Source: an uncultured Oscillospiraceae bacterium (GTDB lineage: Bacteria; Bacillota; Clostridia; Oscillospirales; Ruminococcaceae). Taken from it: a stretch of DNA of 64,000 nucleotides. The notes beneath the pieces are model-generated. The model worked only from the letters and a program-made list of their open reading frames with translations, did no database searches and was not told where the DNA came from. Position 1 is the first letter of the stretch; every line of letters starts with the position of its first letter. A program made the translations under genes and the position numbers. Shown in pieces: positions 25,418 through 34,925 of this stretch. The stretch spans positions 62,001 to 126,000 of the forward strand of contig UQMF01000006.1 of the NCBI GenBank assembly GCA_900542145.1, given 5' to 3'.

Positions 25418-26644
25418 GTGAATTTTCTGCTGTATTTCCTGCTGCGCCGTCTGTTCGTGCGCATGGAACTGACCCCGGACAGCATTTCCGTGTCCAAGGG
25501 GCTGATATTCCGCCGCAGATGTGAAATACCGCTTAGTGCGGTGACCAGGATAGAGATACGCCGCACCGTACTGCTGCGCCTTCTCCGGGGGAAACGCGTG
25601 GAAATAAGCACGCTCTCCGGGGGAGTGTGGTTCTACCTGAGCAGCCGGGAGCGGCTGCCATTCCTGCCGGAGTACTCCGGTGCGTGCGTAAAAGCAGCTC
25701 CGCTGCAGGCGATAGCCGGGGCGTTCATAGACACCCGCGCCCTCAGCGGAGTAATTACGTTCGGGCTGCTGCTGAACCGCGCCGGCAGCGTTTTCGGCAG
25801 CGAAAGCTTCAGCCGGATAATGTCCCTCATGCTGGGCGCCGCCGAGGGAGTCACGAGGATACTCGGGGAGCTGCACATCGCAGTGCCCCGGGTAACTGCG
25901 TTCGTCGTAGTATTCATCGCCGCCGCGTGGCTGTTAGTGTTCCTCAAAAAAGCGGTGGGAATGCTGCGGTTCCGTATTTCCTGCGAGGGCGGATACGTCA
26001 CGGTGCGCCGGGGCGTATTTACATTATATGAATTCCGCCTCGTCCGGAATAACCTCACCGGAATACTGTGCTGCGACACCCTTACCACGCTGCTCCTGCG
26101 CGCCGCGCCGCTGTACGCCCACGATGTGATGATATTTCCGCCGGTCAGCCGCCGCACTGCGTACCGGATACTCTCAAAGCTGTGCGGAATAACTCCGCCG
26201 GAGCCGCAGATACGGCCGCCGTTTTCCGCTTTGTTCGGACACTGCGCCGCGCCGCTCGGCTGGCTGGGTGTATTCACCGCCGCGCTTCTGCTGACGTTCA
26301 TCACGGAGCCAATTGCCGACGACCTGGCGCGGTCCGTCCTGTGGAGCGGAGCCGCGATAAGCCTGTGGTTCACCGGAGCCTACGCCGTATACATGCGGCT
26401 CAGCTGGCTTTCCCACAGCGGCGGAGTTTACGGCATTGCATTCCGGCGCGGCGCGCGGCTTTACACCGCGGCAATCCCCGACCGGAAGATGGTAATGCTG
26501 ACAACGGGGCGGAATATATTCCAGCGATTCTCCGGAATGTGCGACATCACGCTGTCCATCGCCGGGAGGAAAAAGTTCCGGCTGCGGAATATTCCCTGCG
26601 CCGACGTCCGCGCAGAGATCACTGACCCCGGCTCAGCACCGTGA
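25418..26644 (+). CDS. Bacterial PH domain membrane protein (DUF304/YdbT-like)
   Basis: The 408-residue protein shows two bacterial pleckstrin-homology segments (about 15-75, with SVSKGLIFRR and IPLSAVTRIEIRR; a second around 185-230 with YVTVRRGVFTLYEFRLV) separated by hydrophobic helices (about 100-180 and 285-335). This resembles the YdbS/YdbT pair fused or the long YdbT form. It starts at GTG 25418 with GAAAGGGG upstream. The last 26 bases overlap the 3' end of the convergent decarboxylase gene. Confidence 0.78.
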   Translation: MNFLLYFLLRRLFVRMELTPDSISVSKGLIFRRRCEIPLSAVTRIEIRRTVLLRLLRGKRVEISTLSGGVWFYLSSRERLPFLPEYSGACVKAAPLQAIAGAFIDTRALSGVITFGLLLNRAGSVFGSESFSRIMSLMLGAAEGVTRILGELHIAVPRVTAFVVVFIAAAWLLVFLKKAVGMLRFRISCEGGYVTVRRGVFTLYEFRLVRNNLTGILCCDTLTTLLLRAAPLYAHDVMIFPPVSRRTAYRILSKLCGITPPEPQIRPPFSALFGHCAAPLGWLGVFTAALLLTFITEPIADDLARSVLWSGAAISLWFTGAYAVYMRLSWLSHSGGVYGIAFRRGARLYTAAIPDRKMVMLTTGRNIFQRFSGMCDITLSIAGRKKFRLRNIPCADVRAEITDPGSAP

Positions 26645-27908
26645 TGTCCTTCACGCCGTAAAGCCGGAGCGCTTCCGCGGCCTCTGCGTCAATACGCTCC
26701 CCCGGCATGACTATCGGAATGCAGGGAGGGCACGGCGACTGAATTCCGCCGCATATCTCCCCGACCGCCTGCTCAACGGGCAGCGTCCTGTGCGCCGCGA
26801 AAACCGCCTCCCGGACAGACATCTCCTGCTTCGGCTGGATAACGGGGTACTGTACCATCGGCAGCGCCGCCCTCTGCCCTATCAGGGACAGCGCGGTGAA
26901 CGCACGCTGGCAGTCCTCCACGGTGGTTATCGCCGAGAAAAGCAGGACTATGTAGTTCTCGTCCGCCATCTCGCATTCAACGCCACTCGCCCGGAGCTGC
27001 GCCGCGAATTCAACGCCCCTCCAGCCCCACGCCCGGGTGTTGATGGTAATGCGCAGGGGGTCGCTCTTCCTGATGATGAATCCCATAGCGGCAAGGTCGG
27101 ACTTGAGCTTTGCCACGCTGGCGCAGGCACGGTTCACACAGTCGATGTCCGTGGCTATCCTGTCGTTGAACTTGTCCAGGCTGTCCAGGATAAGGTAGGA
27201 CGGGCTGCTGCTTCCAAACAGCGCCATCATCTCCTTTGCCCGGGAATGCTCCGTGCCCTTTGAGAAGTGCAGATACGCCGCGCCGGTCAGAGCCGGGAGC
27301 GTTTTATGCGCGGATTCTGCGGAAATCACCGGATAGCCGAATTCCATCGGGTGGAGGTAATCCCTGCCGAATGCCGCCTTGCTGACGAACCGCAGATAAG
27401 CCCCGTGCGCATTGTCGCAAACCACGGGTATCCCCGGATTCTCCGCACGGCAGGTACCGCCGTAGTAATCTATATTAGTGAGGAAAAGCGCGTCCGCACC
27501 CTCCAGAGCCTGCCCGGAGCAATCCACCGCAGCAGTTGGGTATTCCTTGGGATACAGCCATAGTATATCCAGGTCGAGCAGCGCCGCAGCGGATACAAGG
27601 CTCCTGTGCGAGCAGCGCCCGGCGGCAATCTTCCTGCAGCCCTGGGACTTCAGCAGCGCCAGCGCCGCCTGTATCGCAAGAGTGCTTCCCCCGGCGGAAT
27701 AGCAGGTGCGCTCCGCCCCGAATATCCTGGCGGCAATGGCTTCGCTCTGGGCGATAACTCCGCCGGAGTACTCGGTTTCGTAAAGGCTGTCCGCGCCCTC
27801 TATCTCGGTTATGTCCCTCGGACTTTCGCCGTTGTGCCCCGGCATGTGCAGGCGCAGCATTTCCTTTCTGCCGTATTCGTCAAGAAAATCAGATATCGGT
27901 GTTTTCAT
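26619..27908 (-). CDS. Orn/Lys/Arg decarboxylase family PLP enzyme
   Basis: The fold-type I PLP protein has 429 residues: HMPGHNG (21-27) near the N terminus, CDNAHG (164-169, with the PLP-pyridine Asp165) and SAHKTLPALTG with the Schiff-base Lys202. The family includes arginine, lysine and ornithine decarboxylases; it is somewhat shorter than the roughly 480-residue Bacillus SpeA/YaaO type. Substrate is not clear. A polyamine link with the potABCD transporter at 56-61 kb is possible but not shown. Starts with GGAGA at 27908. Confidence 0.85.
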   Translation of the reverse strand: MKTPISDFLDEYGRKEMLRLHMPGHNGESPRDITEIEGADSLYETEYSGGVIAQSEAIAARIFGAERTCYSAGGSTLAIQAALALLKSQGCRKIAAGRCSHRSLVSAAALLDLDILWLYPKEYPTAAVDCSGQALEGADALFLTNIDYYGGTCRAENPGIPVVCDNAHGAYLRFVSKAAFGRDYLHPMEFGYPVISAESAHKTLPALTGAAYLHFSKGTEHSRAKEMMALFGSSSPSYLILDSLDKFNDRIATDIDCVNRACASVAKLKSDLAAMGFIIRKSDPLRITINTRAWGWRGVEFAAQLRASGVECEMADENYIVLLFSAITTVEDCQRAFTALSLIGQRAALPMVQYPVIQPKQEMSVREAVFAAHRTLPVEQAVGEICGGIQSPCPPCIPIVMPGERIDAEAAEALRLYGVKDITVLSRGQ

Positions 27909-27924
27909 TTATTTCTCCGGTCAG

Positions 27925-29133
27925 TCAGATCCCCAGGAGGTCGTTTCTGATCTCATAGGAATATTCATTCTTCCATTTTTCAAATTCTGTGTTGAACAGC
28001 TCGGTCTTTTTCTGTTCCAGGAGGTATTCCCTCATGCTTTCCGCCGTGGAATTCAGCGTTTCGTCGGAAACGACTGCATCCTCCGCATAGCGCAGGATAT
28101 AGTACCCGTAATCCGTCACCGCGGCGTCCGTTCCGCCCACGCCGTCAATTCCCATGGCGCAGTCGTATATCTCAGAGCCGAAAAGCTCCGTGCCCGGCGT
28201 GATGAGGAATATTCCGTTCCCCTCGTCCTCGTCAAACTCCGTCATGAGTTCCGAGAAATCATCTCCGGCGACTATCCGCGCCATCACTTTCTCATAGCGT
28301 CCCTCCAGGGCGCCCAGGCTCTCCTCTCGGAATCTGTCCGCGCCCTCGTCGTCGCCGTCGGAGCGAAGCTTTACTATCTGCGAATATGTATCATAATCGA
28401 ACCCGATAAGGATACCCTGCACCTTTCTGGAGCCTTCGGGAATCCACAGGCTGGCGTAAGTCTGTCCGCTGTAGTTCGCCGGATTCTCCTCATACGCCGA
28501 TTTAGCCGCCGCAATAAGCGCCTGGAGCTGGCTGCTGAGTTCCTCGTCCGTAACCTCTGCGCCGCCGCACAGACTGTCCGTCAGCTTCTGCTTCATGAGC
28601 ACCGCCTCCTGCCAGTTGTAGAAGGTGTCCTCGCTGATACCGCAGGTGGTGAGGAGCTGCTGGTACTGCTCCTCCGTCCGGGAGTCCAGCTCCTCGTCGG
28701 AAAGCGTATCGTCCGCAGATTCCGCCGCAGACCTCAGGCTGCTTTTGATGGACTCAATGCCGGTATTCACATCGCTGCGTATCTCCGCCTGCTCGCTGTC
28801 GGTTATCTCAAGACCGTATTCCGCAAATTTCGCCCGGATCAGCTTTTCCTCGATAATGCTGTCGATGACCTGCTGCTGCGCCTGGGACAGGGTTTCCGCG
28901 TCGGTATCGGCGGCATAGCCGTTCTTCGAAAGGTAGTAGAGGTACTCCCCGAGGTATTCCTCCCGGGTAACGTCCATTCCCTCTGCGCCGTTGGTGGGGG
29001 CGGCAACGATGACCGCCTGTCCGCTCTCCGCTTCGGAGGTTTCCGCTGAACCGCCGGATACAGCTGGCTTTACGGTGCAGCCGGACAGTATCGCTGCGGC
29101 TGCCGCAGCGGCAAGTAATTCTCTTATCCTCAT
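27925..29133 (-). CDS. SurA-like lipoprotein, degenerate parvulin domain
   Basis: The 402-residue protein begins with a lipoprotein signal peptide ending in LSGC (Cys19), then an acidic linker and an all-alpha SurA N-terminal-like region. The segment equivalent to the parvulin domain (KVQGILIGFDYD... DDFSELMTEFDE) lacks the usual HILL start, so isomerase activity may be lost. It lies three bases downstream of a close relative at 29137, presumably by duplication, and seems to act as an extracytoplasmic chaperone or folding factor. Confidence 0.75.
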   Translation of the reverse strand: MRIRELLAAAAAAAILSGCTVKPAVSGGSAETSEAESGQAVIVAAPTNGAEGMDVTREEYLGEYLYYLSKNGYAADTDAETLSQAQQQVIDSIIEEKLIRAKFAEYGLEITDSEQAEIRSDVNTGIESIKSSLRSAAESADDTLSDEELDSRTEEQYQQLLTTCGISEDTFYNWQEAVLMKQKLTDSLCGGAEVTDEELSSQLQALIAAAKSAYEENPANYSGQTYASLWIPEGSRKVQGILIGFDYDTYSQIVKLRSDGDDEGADRFREESLGALEGRYEKVMARIVAGDDFSELMTEFDEDEGNGIFLITPGTELFGSEIYDCAMGIDGVGGTDAAVTDYGYYILRYAEDAVVSDETLNSTAESMREYLLEQKKTELFNTEFEKWKNEYSYEIRNDLLGI

Positions 29134-29136
29134 GGA

Positions 29137-30471
29137 TTACTCCGCAGCGCTTTCAGCGGCGGAGCCGGAAGCCGCGCTGTCGGAAGCTGTTCCGGAAGTA
29201 GTGCTTTCAGCGGCGGAATCAGACGCGGTGCTCTCCTCGGTGGTGGGCTGCGGTTCGTCAATGTCGAGGGTATTGTAAGCTATATCGTAGCTGTATTCCT
29301 CGTGCCACTGTTCCATCGCCTCATCGTATGCGGTGTCGGCTGCGGTTTCCTGAAGGCTCTCCAGGATAACGTCGATTATCTTCTGGGTAGTTTCATCGTC
29401 AAGCTTTGCGTCTGCGGCATACTGGAGAATATGCACGCCGATGTCCGTGGTCACTATCTTATAGTCGCCGATGTTCTCAAGCTCATACGCACCCTGCTGG
29501 AACTCCTTGTAGTAGATTCCGCCCTCCGGCACGACAAGATATCCCTCGAATCCGTCCTGGGTGCTGCCGGAATCATCCGAGTATTCCTTCACCATCTCAT
29601 CGAAATCTGCGCCGCTGTCAAGCTGTGCGACTATCTCCTCCGCCTTGGGCATGAGCTTTTCGGCAGCCGCCTCCCGGGCGGATTCCGCCGCCTCGTCATC
29701 GCCGTTGGCGCGCTGGGTGCTTATCTCCGTGGAATCCGCGTCGTCGAACTTCAGCAGGATATGCTTTATCCGGCGTGAATTCTCCGGCAGCCAGTAGTAG
29801 CTGTAGTAGGAATAGGACTCGTAATATGTCGGCTCCTGCTCGTACATGTCCTTTATTCCGCTGACGATCTCCTCGTATTCCTTCTCGGCGTCGGTGCGGT
29901 CAATGGTATTGTCCTCCGCCAGCTTCGCCTTTACTTTCTCCTTTATCTTATCGGTGCGCACGGACATCAGGATATCGTCCCGGGTCATGCCGCATTCCGT
30001 CAGCTTCTCATCGAAATACGCCTCAGCCTCTTTAAGTATCGCGTCCTCGCCGACGACCTCGCCGGTTCCGCTCTCGCCGGCATTGACGTAGTTCTTGCAG
30101 CTCTCAATATAGCCGTCGATGAGCTGGTTGTAGCTTTCCTCAACGGCGGTCTGGTCCTCCTCGCTAAGTGTCACGCCCAGTTTCTCCGCCTGATCGAGTA
30201 TTATCTTCTCGTCAATAAGCCCGTTGATAATGGTGCTGCGCTGCGCCGCGCACTTCTCCGTCACCTCGGAAGCGGTGTCATCGGGTATCTGCTGCTGGAA
30301 CAGCCAGAACTTGTACTGCTTGTTGAAGTCGTCAATGCTTATCGTGAGGTCCTTTTTGTTGCTTACGGAGCCGGTCACCCACGCCGCGTCGGACGACGGA
30401 CGGACTGAGCAGCCGCAGCTTAATATAATTGCCGCCGCAGCAAGGGCAGCTGTTAATTTTCTGAAGTTCAT
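29137..30471 (-). CDS. PrsA/SurA-like parvulin lipoprotein
   Basis: This is a 444-residue lipoprotein (signal peptide with Cys19 or Cys21 as the lipidation candidate) with a SurA-type helical N-terminal part and a PpiC motif RIKHILLKFDD followed by GADFDEMVKEYSDDSGS, typical of peptidyl-prolyl isomerases that help fold exported proteins. The C terminus is a Ser/Ala/Thr-rich tail (from about 415). The start at 30471 follows AAAGGAAAGG; earlier in-frame ATGs lack a ribosome binding site. It seems to lead the three-gene run 30471-26619. Confidence 0.85.
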   Translation of the reverse strand: MNFRKLTAALAAAAIILSCGCSVRPSSDAAWVTGSVSNKKDLTISIDDFNKQYKFWLFQQQIPDDTASEVTEKCAAQRSTIINGLIDEKIILDQAEKLGVTLSEEDQTAVEESYNQLIDGYIESCKNYVNAGESGTGEVVGEDAILKEAEAYFDEKLTECGMTRDDILMSVRTDKIKEKVKAKLAEDNTIDRTDAEKEYEEIVSGIKDMYEQEPTYYESYSYYSYYWLPENSRRIKHILLKFDDADSTEISTQRANGDDEAAESAREAAAEKLMPKAEEIVAQLDSGADFDEMVKEYSDDSGSTQDGFEGYLVVPEGGIYYKEFQQGAYELENIGDYKIVTTDIGVHILQYAADAKLDDETTQKIIDVILESLQETAADTAYDEAMEQWHEEYSYDIAYNTLDIDEPQPTTEESTASDSAAESTTSGTASDSAASGSAAESAAE

Positions 30472-30641
30472 GATTATTCCTTTCCTTTGCCGGAGCCGCT
30501 CCGGCGCTGTCATGTTTTCTCCCTGCACACATGCAGGGACATCTTTTTTTATTATAGCATATGTCCAAAGAAAAATAAATACAAAAATATAAAATCTCTG
30601 ATGAAATATTTCTGAAAAGTGATGATTTTTTTCCGAATATA

Positions 30642-30650
30642 TGGTATAAT
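30642..30650 (+). promoter_or_regulatory. Extended -10 promoter for the BMP lipoprotein gene
   Basis: TGGTATAAT occurs at 30642-30650 in AT-rich DNA, without a clear -35 at the right distance. A start site about 60-70 bases upstream of the ATG at 30729 is implied. Confidence 0.55.
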
Positions 30651-30728
30651 GGTTGTGTACAAGCTATTTGAACCGGAAAATCTAAACCGGAAGTATTATC
30701 ATCTGAACAATATACCGGAGGTATAGAC

Positions 30729-31913
30729 ATGAGCACAAACTGGCTGAAAAGAATAGCAGCGGCAACAGCACTGGTGTTGGCGGTATCATCTCTGACGGCA
30801 TGCGGGGATTCCACGGGGACTAGCGAAACTGAGGGCACCGCAGAGGGCACGGGCGAGGCCACCTCAGAGGCGCAGCCTGCTGCAAAGCTCGGCTTTATAT
30901 ACAACGGCAGCGTGGATGTCGCAGGATTCTCCGCCGACTGCAACCAGCAGCGCATAGCCGCGCAGGAATACACCAACGTTGAGTCGGAATACATAGACAA
31001 TGTGAATGTCGGGGATTTCGAGAAGGCGGTGAAAATGCTGGTCGATGACGGCTGCACCCATATCGTGTCCGGCAGCCCGGTATTCTCCCACGCCATCAAT
31101 CCCGTATCGCAGAACTACATGAACATCAACTTCATAGACTACGGCTCCAGCATGCGCTCCGTGAACATATTTGCCTACACCGAGAGCGTGTACCAGGCGG
31201 CGTATGTCGCAGGCATGGCGGCGGCATATAACTCCACCAGCGAGAAAATAGGCATCGTGGTGGACCCCTCCATGCTCTACACCGTACAGGTGACTGACGC
31301 AGCGCAGCTCGGCGCACAGATCGTGTATTCCACCGCGCAGACCGTATACGCCGCCGCCCGGGAAAGCAGCGAGATACACAACGCTGTAGACGCGCTGGTA
31401 CGCAGCGGCTGTGATGTCATCATCAGCTATACAGCCTCCGCTGAAACCGTGGATTACTGCGAGCAGAAGGGCGTGAAAGTCATCGGCAGCCTGGACTACC
31501 GCGAGAACGCCGCGGATTACGAGAACCTGCTTCTGTACTTCTACTCCTGCCGCGACAGCTTCTATCTGGCGCAGTACAAGGAGATGGAGCAGGATTCATG
31601 GCAGCCGGAATCCTACCTCGGCTCCGTCGGAAACGGTGTTGTGCGTATCTCTGACGCGCTTCCTGCCGCAAAGGACGGCACCCAGGATATCATGAACAAG
31701 CTTATCCCCAAAGTGTCAAGCGGAAGCGCCTATATCTTCTCCGGGCAGCTCAAGGACGTGAACGGCTCCATCAAGCAGCGCGAAGACGAAGCAATGACCA
31801 CCAGCGATATCCTTGCCGTCAACTGGTATGTAGAAGGCGTGGACCTTTCGCTGGATACGTTCATTGTGTCCAAGGATACTCCCACGGCTCACGAGCTTGT
31901 GATAAAAAAGTAA
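30729..31913 (+). CDS. BMP family substrate-binding lipoprotein
   Basis: The 394-residue lipoprotein (signal peptide, lipobox SLTAC with Cys25, then a Ser/Thr/Glu-rich linker) has the BMP/Med fold sequence KLGFIYNGSVDVAGFSADCN, IVSGSPVFSHAI, YVAGMAAAYNS and VIISYTASAE. BMP proteins bind nucleosides or related ligands for ABC uptake. No permease or ATPase gene lies next to it, so it is either an orphan receptor or works with a distant transporter. It ends at a strong terminator. Confidence 0.85.
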   Translation: MSTNWLKRIAAATALVLAVSSLTACGDSTGTSETEGTAEGTGEATSEAQPAAKLGFIYNGSVDVAGFSADCNQQRIAAQEYTNVESEYIDNVNVGDFEKAVKMLVDDGCTHIVSGSPVFSHAINPVSQNYMNINFIDYGSSMRSVNIFAYTESVYQAAYVAGMAAAYNSTSEKIGIVVDPSMLYTVQVTDAAQLGAQIVYSTAQTVYAAARESSEIHNAVDALVRSGCDVIISYTASAETVDYCEQKGVKVIGSLDYRENAADYENLLLYFYSCRDSFYLAQYKEMEQDSWQPESYLGSVGNGVVRISDALPAAKDGTQDIMNKLIPKVSSGSAYIFSGQLKDVNGSIKQREDEAMTTSDILAVNWYVEGVDLSLDTFIVSKDTPTAHELVIKK

Positions 31914-31920
31914 ACAAACC

Positions 31921-31947
31921 GGGGCGGAATTAAGTTCCGCCCCTTTT
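31921..31947. terminator. Rho-independent terminator
   Basis: A 9-bp stem GGGGCGGAA / TTCCGCCCC with a five-base loop is followed by TTTT. It separates the BMP gene from the convergent BofC-like gene. Confidence 0.85.
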
Positions 31948-31948
31948 C

Positions 31949-32266
31949 CTATCGTATCTCCAGGTCCTCCAGCAGGCGGTTCACCTCGGAGATACCGCGC
32001 AGGCGTATCCCCTCGGCAAGCTTCGCCGCGTCCGCCGGGTTTATTTCCTCCATCGGGGTGGAGTATACCTCCAGCGGCTCCTCCTCGCCGTCCCGGAAAA
32101 GCGCCGGCACGCCGTTGTATTCCCTGACGATATAGCAGGAAACCTCCGCTGCGGTCTGTTCCGCCGCTTCAATGACCTTGCCGCCTATCCCGGCAACATA
32201 TGCAGTACTTCCGCCTAAAAGGGCAAGCGCTGCCAGTCCTCCTATCATTCTTCCATAAAGTGACAT
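31949..32266 (-). CDS. Small exported protein with BofC-C-like domain
   Basis: The 105-residue protein has an N-terminal hydrophobic segment (about 8-28) and a C-terminal domain YIVREYNGVPALF...PADAAKLAEGIRL...LLEDLE, which resembles the C-terminal domain of the forespore factor BofC found in many Clostridia proteins. The start at 32266 (MSLYGRM) was chosen because CGGGAGGG precedes it; the frame extends upstream without a ribosome binding site. In this species a sporulation role is only suggested. Divergent from uvrC. Confidence 0.65.
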   Translation of the reverse strand: MSLYGRMIGGLAALALLGGSTAYVAGIGGKVIEAAEQTAAEVSCYIVREYNGVPALFRDGEEEPLEVYSTPMEEINPADAAKLAEGIRLRGISEVNRLLEDLEIR

Positions 32267-32507
32267 ATTATCCCTCCCGGAAGCGGCAGAAAACACGCCG
32301 CTTTTTTCTTTTGTCGTGAATAGTATTGCGCTTTTCCGCGGAATTATCCGCTTTGTCCGGCTGCGGCGCAAAAAAAACCGGATAAGCGAAAAAAATCGCC
32401 TCAGATACTTGTATTTTACGAGAAAAAATGCTACAATAAATAGTGTATAACTTTTGGGCGGCACAGCATGTGAATTTCCGCCGCCCTATTCCGCACAGGA
32501 GGCGTGC

Positions 32508-34331
32508 ATGAACGAGCATATCGACTATCTCCGGGACAAGGCAAACCGTCTTTCCCTCAGCCCCGGCGTCTATCTGATGAAGGACAAGACCGGGAAGATA
32601 ATCTATGTCGGCAAGGCAAAGGCGCTCAAGAACCGCGTGACCTCCTATTTCCGGCACGACGCCAACCACAACGCAAAGACACTGAAGCTGATCGACAACA
32701 TCGTGGATTTCGACTTCATCGTCTGCCCGAGCGAACTGGACGCGCTTGTGCTGGAATGCAGCCTGATAAAGCTGCACAAGCCGAAATACAACATTCTGCT
32801 CAAGGACGACAAGGGGTATAACTACATCAAGGTGAGCAAGGGAGCCTATCCGCGGATATCCTACGCCCTCAACACCAACGACCCCGACGCCGACTACATC
32901 GGTCCCTTCACCAGCGGATTCACCGTAAAACAGGCGGTGGAGGAGGTCAACACCATCTTCATGCTGCCCACCTGCAACCGCAGGTTCCCGATGGATTTCG
33001 GCAGGGAGCGCCCCTGCCTCAACATGCACATCAAGAAGTGCATGGGCGTCTGCCGCGGAAAGATATCCTCGGAAGAATACAGGAAGATCGTTGACGAAGC
33101 GCTGGATTACCTCCGCACCGGAAGCCAGAAATCCGTCGATCAGCTCACCGAGGAGATGAACGAAGCCGCCGAGAACCTGGAATTCGAGAAAGCCGCGAAG
33201 ATACGCGACCGTATCCAGGCGATAACCCGGCTCAGGAACTCCCAGAAGATATTCGACTACAAGACCGACGACTACGACATAGTCGCACTCGCCCAGAATG
33301 TAAGCCTTGCCAGCGTGGCGGTGGTGAAATACCGCGGCGGAAGGCTCATCGACAAGGAGAATTTCTTCATCGGCGACGAATACGACCCGGGTACCATGCG
33401 CAGGGACTTTCTGCTGAGCTACTACCCCGACCGGGAGGATATCCCTAAGGAAATCTACATCGACGAGGAATTCGACGATATGGAGCTTGTCACTCAGCTT
33501 CTGCGCGAAAAGGCAGGGCACGCGGTGAAATTCATCGTGCCGCAGCGCGGTCAGGGCATGGCGCAGATAGTTCTCGCCAAGAACAACGCGAGTGAATACC
33601 TCGCGCTGCGCGTTGGCAGGACCGCCAGGGAAATAAACGCCCTCGAGGACCTGCGCGACCTGCTGGGACTGGACAAGATACCGCTCATAATCGAGAGCTA
33701 CGATATGTCCAACTTCGGCGAGGACGGACGCGTCGGCGGCATGATAGTCTACCGCAACGGACGGCCTTTCAAGCCGGGCTACCGCAGGTTCAACATCAAG
33801 GACGTCGTGGGAATAAACGACTACGCCAGCATGCAGGAAGTACTGCGGCGGCGCATGCAGCGCTACCTCGACGGGGACGAAAGCTTCATGCCGCTCCCGG
33901 ATCTGATACTGCTGGACGGCGGTCAGGGTCATGTCGCGGCGGTTTCGGAGGTGTTCGCACAGATGGGGATAGACGTCCCACTGTTCGGACTTGTCAAGGA
34001 CAGCAAGCACCGCACCCGTGCGATAGCCAGGGAGGGCGGCGAGATAGCGATAAGCGCCAACAAGCCGCTGTTCAAGCTGCTCACCAATATCCAGGACGAG
34101 GTGCACCGCTATTCGATAACATTTCAGCGCGTGAAGCACAAGCAAAAGACCTACGCCCTTGAGCTGACGGAAGTCCCCGGGATAGGCCAGGCAAAGGCAC
34201 AGGCGCTGATGAAGGCGTTCAAGACCAGGCAGGAATTGAAAAACGCCGCCCCGGAGGAACTCCGGACGGCGGCAAAAATAAGCATAGAAAAGGCTCAGGA
34301 GCTGCACCAGTTCATTCAGGAGCGGTTCTGA
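32508..34331 (+). CDS. uvrC: Excinuclease ABC subunit C
   Basis: UvrC makes both incisions in nucleotide excision repair. The 607 residues include the GIY-YIG nuclease (GVYLMKDKTGKIIYVG, 20-35, with Arg43), an UVR domain at about 208-240 that contacts UvrB, an RNase H-like endonuclease domain (IESYDMSNFGEDGRVGG and LLDGGQGH) and a C-terminal helix-hairpin-helix (EVPGIGQAKAQALM). The start at 32508 has AGGAGG upstream; an in-frame earlier ATG at 32454 does not. Confidence 0.96.
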   Translation: MNEHIDYLRDKANRLSLSPGVYLMKDKTGKIIYVGKAKALKNRVTSYFRHDANHNAKTLKLIDNIVDFDFIVCPSELDALVLECSLIKLHKPKYNILLKDDKGYNYIKVSKGAYPRISYALNTNDPDADYIGPFTSGFTVKQAVEEVNTIFMLPTCNRRFPMDFGRERPCLNMHIKKCMGVCRGKISSEEYRKIVDEALDYLRTGSQKSVDQLTEEMNEAAENLEFEKAAKIRDRIQAITRLRNSQKIFDYKTDDYDIVALAQNVSLASVAVVKYRGGRLIDKENFFIGDEYDPGTMRRDFLLSYYPDREDIPKEIYIDEEFDDMELVTQLLREKAGHAVKFIVPQRGQGMAQIVLAKNNASEYLALRVGRTAREINALEDLRDLLGLDKIPLIIESYDMSNFGEDGRVGGMIVYRNGRPFKPGYRRFNIKDVVGINDYASMQEVLRRRMQRYLDGDESFMPLPDLILLDGGQGHVAAVSEVFAQMGIDVPLFGLVKDSKHRTRAIAREGGEIAISANKPLFKLLTNIQDEVHRYSITFQRVKHKQKTYALELTEVPGIGQAKAQALMKAFKTRQELKNAAPEELRTAAKISIEKAQELHQFIQERF

Positions 34332-34346
34332 GCCGGGGAGAAACAT

Positions 34347-34925
34347 ATGAGAGTAATTACCGGAACGGCGCGCGGAAGAAAGCTCGTCACCGTCGAGGGC
34401 ACGGAGGTAGTCCGCCCGACGACCGACGGCGTTAAAGAAGCAATATTCAGCGCCATTCAGTTTGAGATAGAGGGCAGGACGGTGCTCGACCTGTTCGCAG
34501 GAAGCGGACAGCTGGGAATCGAGGCGCTCAGCCGCGGCGCTAAGGAAGTCTATTTCATCGACAGCGCGGCGGTTTCCATCAGGGCGGTGCGCGAGAATCT
34601 GAAAAGCACCGGGCTGGAAGCTAACGCGAGAGTGGTGAACATGCCGTTCTCCGCATTCCTGAAAAGCACCCGGGCGACTTTCGACATAGCGATACTCGAT
34701 CCGCCGTACAACTACAAGATAATCCAGAAGGCGCTGCCGAATCTGGTGGAGAAGATGTCCGAAAACGGCGTGATAATCTGCGAGCACGAGAAGGAATGCG
34801 TACTCCCCCACGACATCGGCAGATTCGAGATAGTGAAGGTGCTGCGGCACTCCCGTACCTCCGTCACGATATACCGCCCCAGGCAGGAAGCCGAGGACGA
34901 CCCCGGAAAGGAGCAGTCCGAATGA
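34347..34925 (+). CDS. rsmD: 16S rRNA (guanine966-N2)-methyltransferase
   Basis: The 192-residue SAM-dependent enzyme shows MRVITGTARGRKL at the N terminus, the SAM-binding LDLFAGSGQLGIEALSRGA (48-66) and catalytic DPPY (118-121) that define RsmD. It modifies G966 of 16S rRNA. Its stop overlaps the coaD start as ATGA, an arrangement common in bacteria, so the two are translationally coupled. Confidence 0.94.
   Translation: MRVITGTARGRKLVTVEGTEVVRPTTDGVKEAIFSAIQFEIEGRTVLDLFAGSGQLGIEALSRGAKEVYFIDSAAVSIRAVRENLKSTGLEANARVVNMPFSAFLKSTRATFDIAILDPPYNYKIIQKALPNLVEKMSENGVIICEHEKECVLPHDIGRFEIVKVLRHSRTSVTIYRPRQEAEDDPGKEQSE

Noticed and set aside
32268..34850. An 860-codon open frame opposite uvrC and rsmD
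   Set aside because: uvrC and rsmD have full conserved domains on the plus strand; the antisense frame has no recognisable domain and reflects codon bias.
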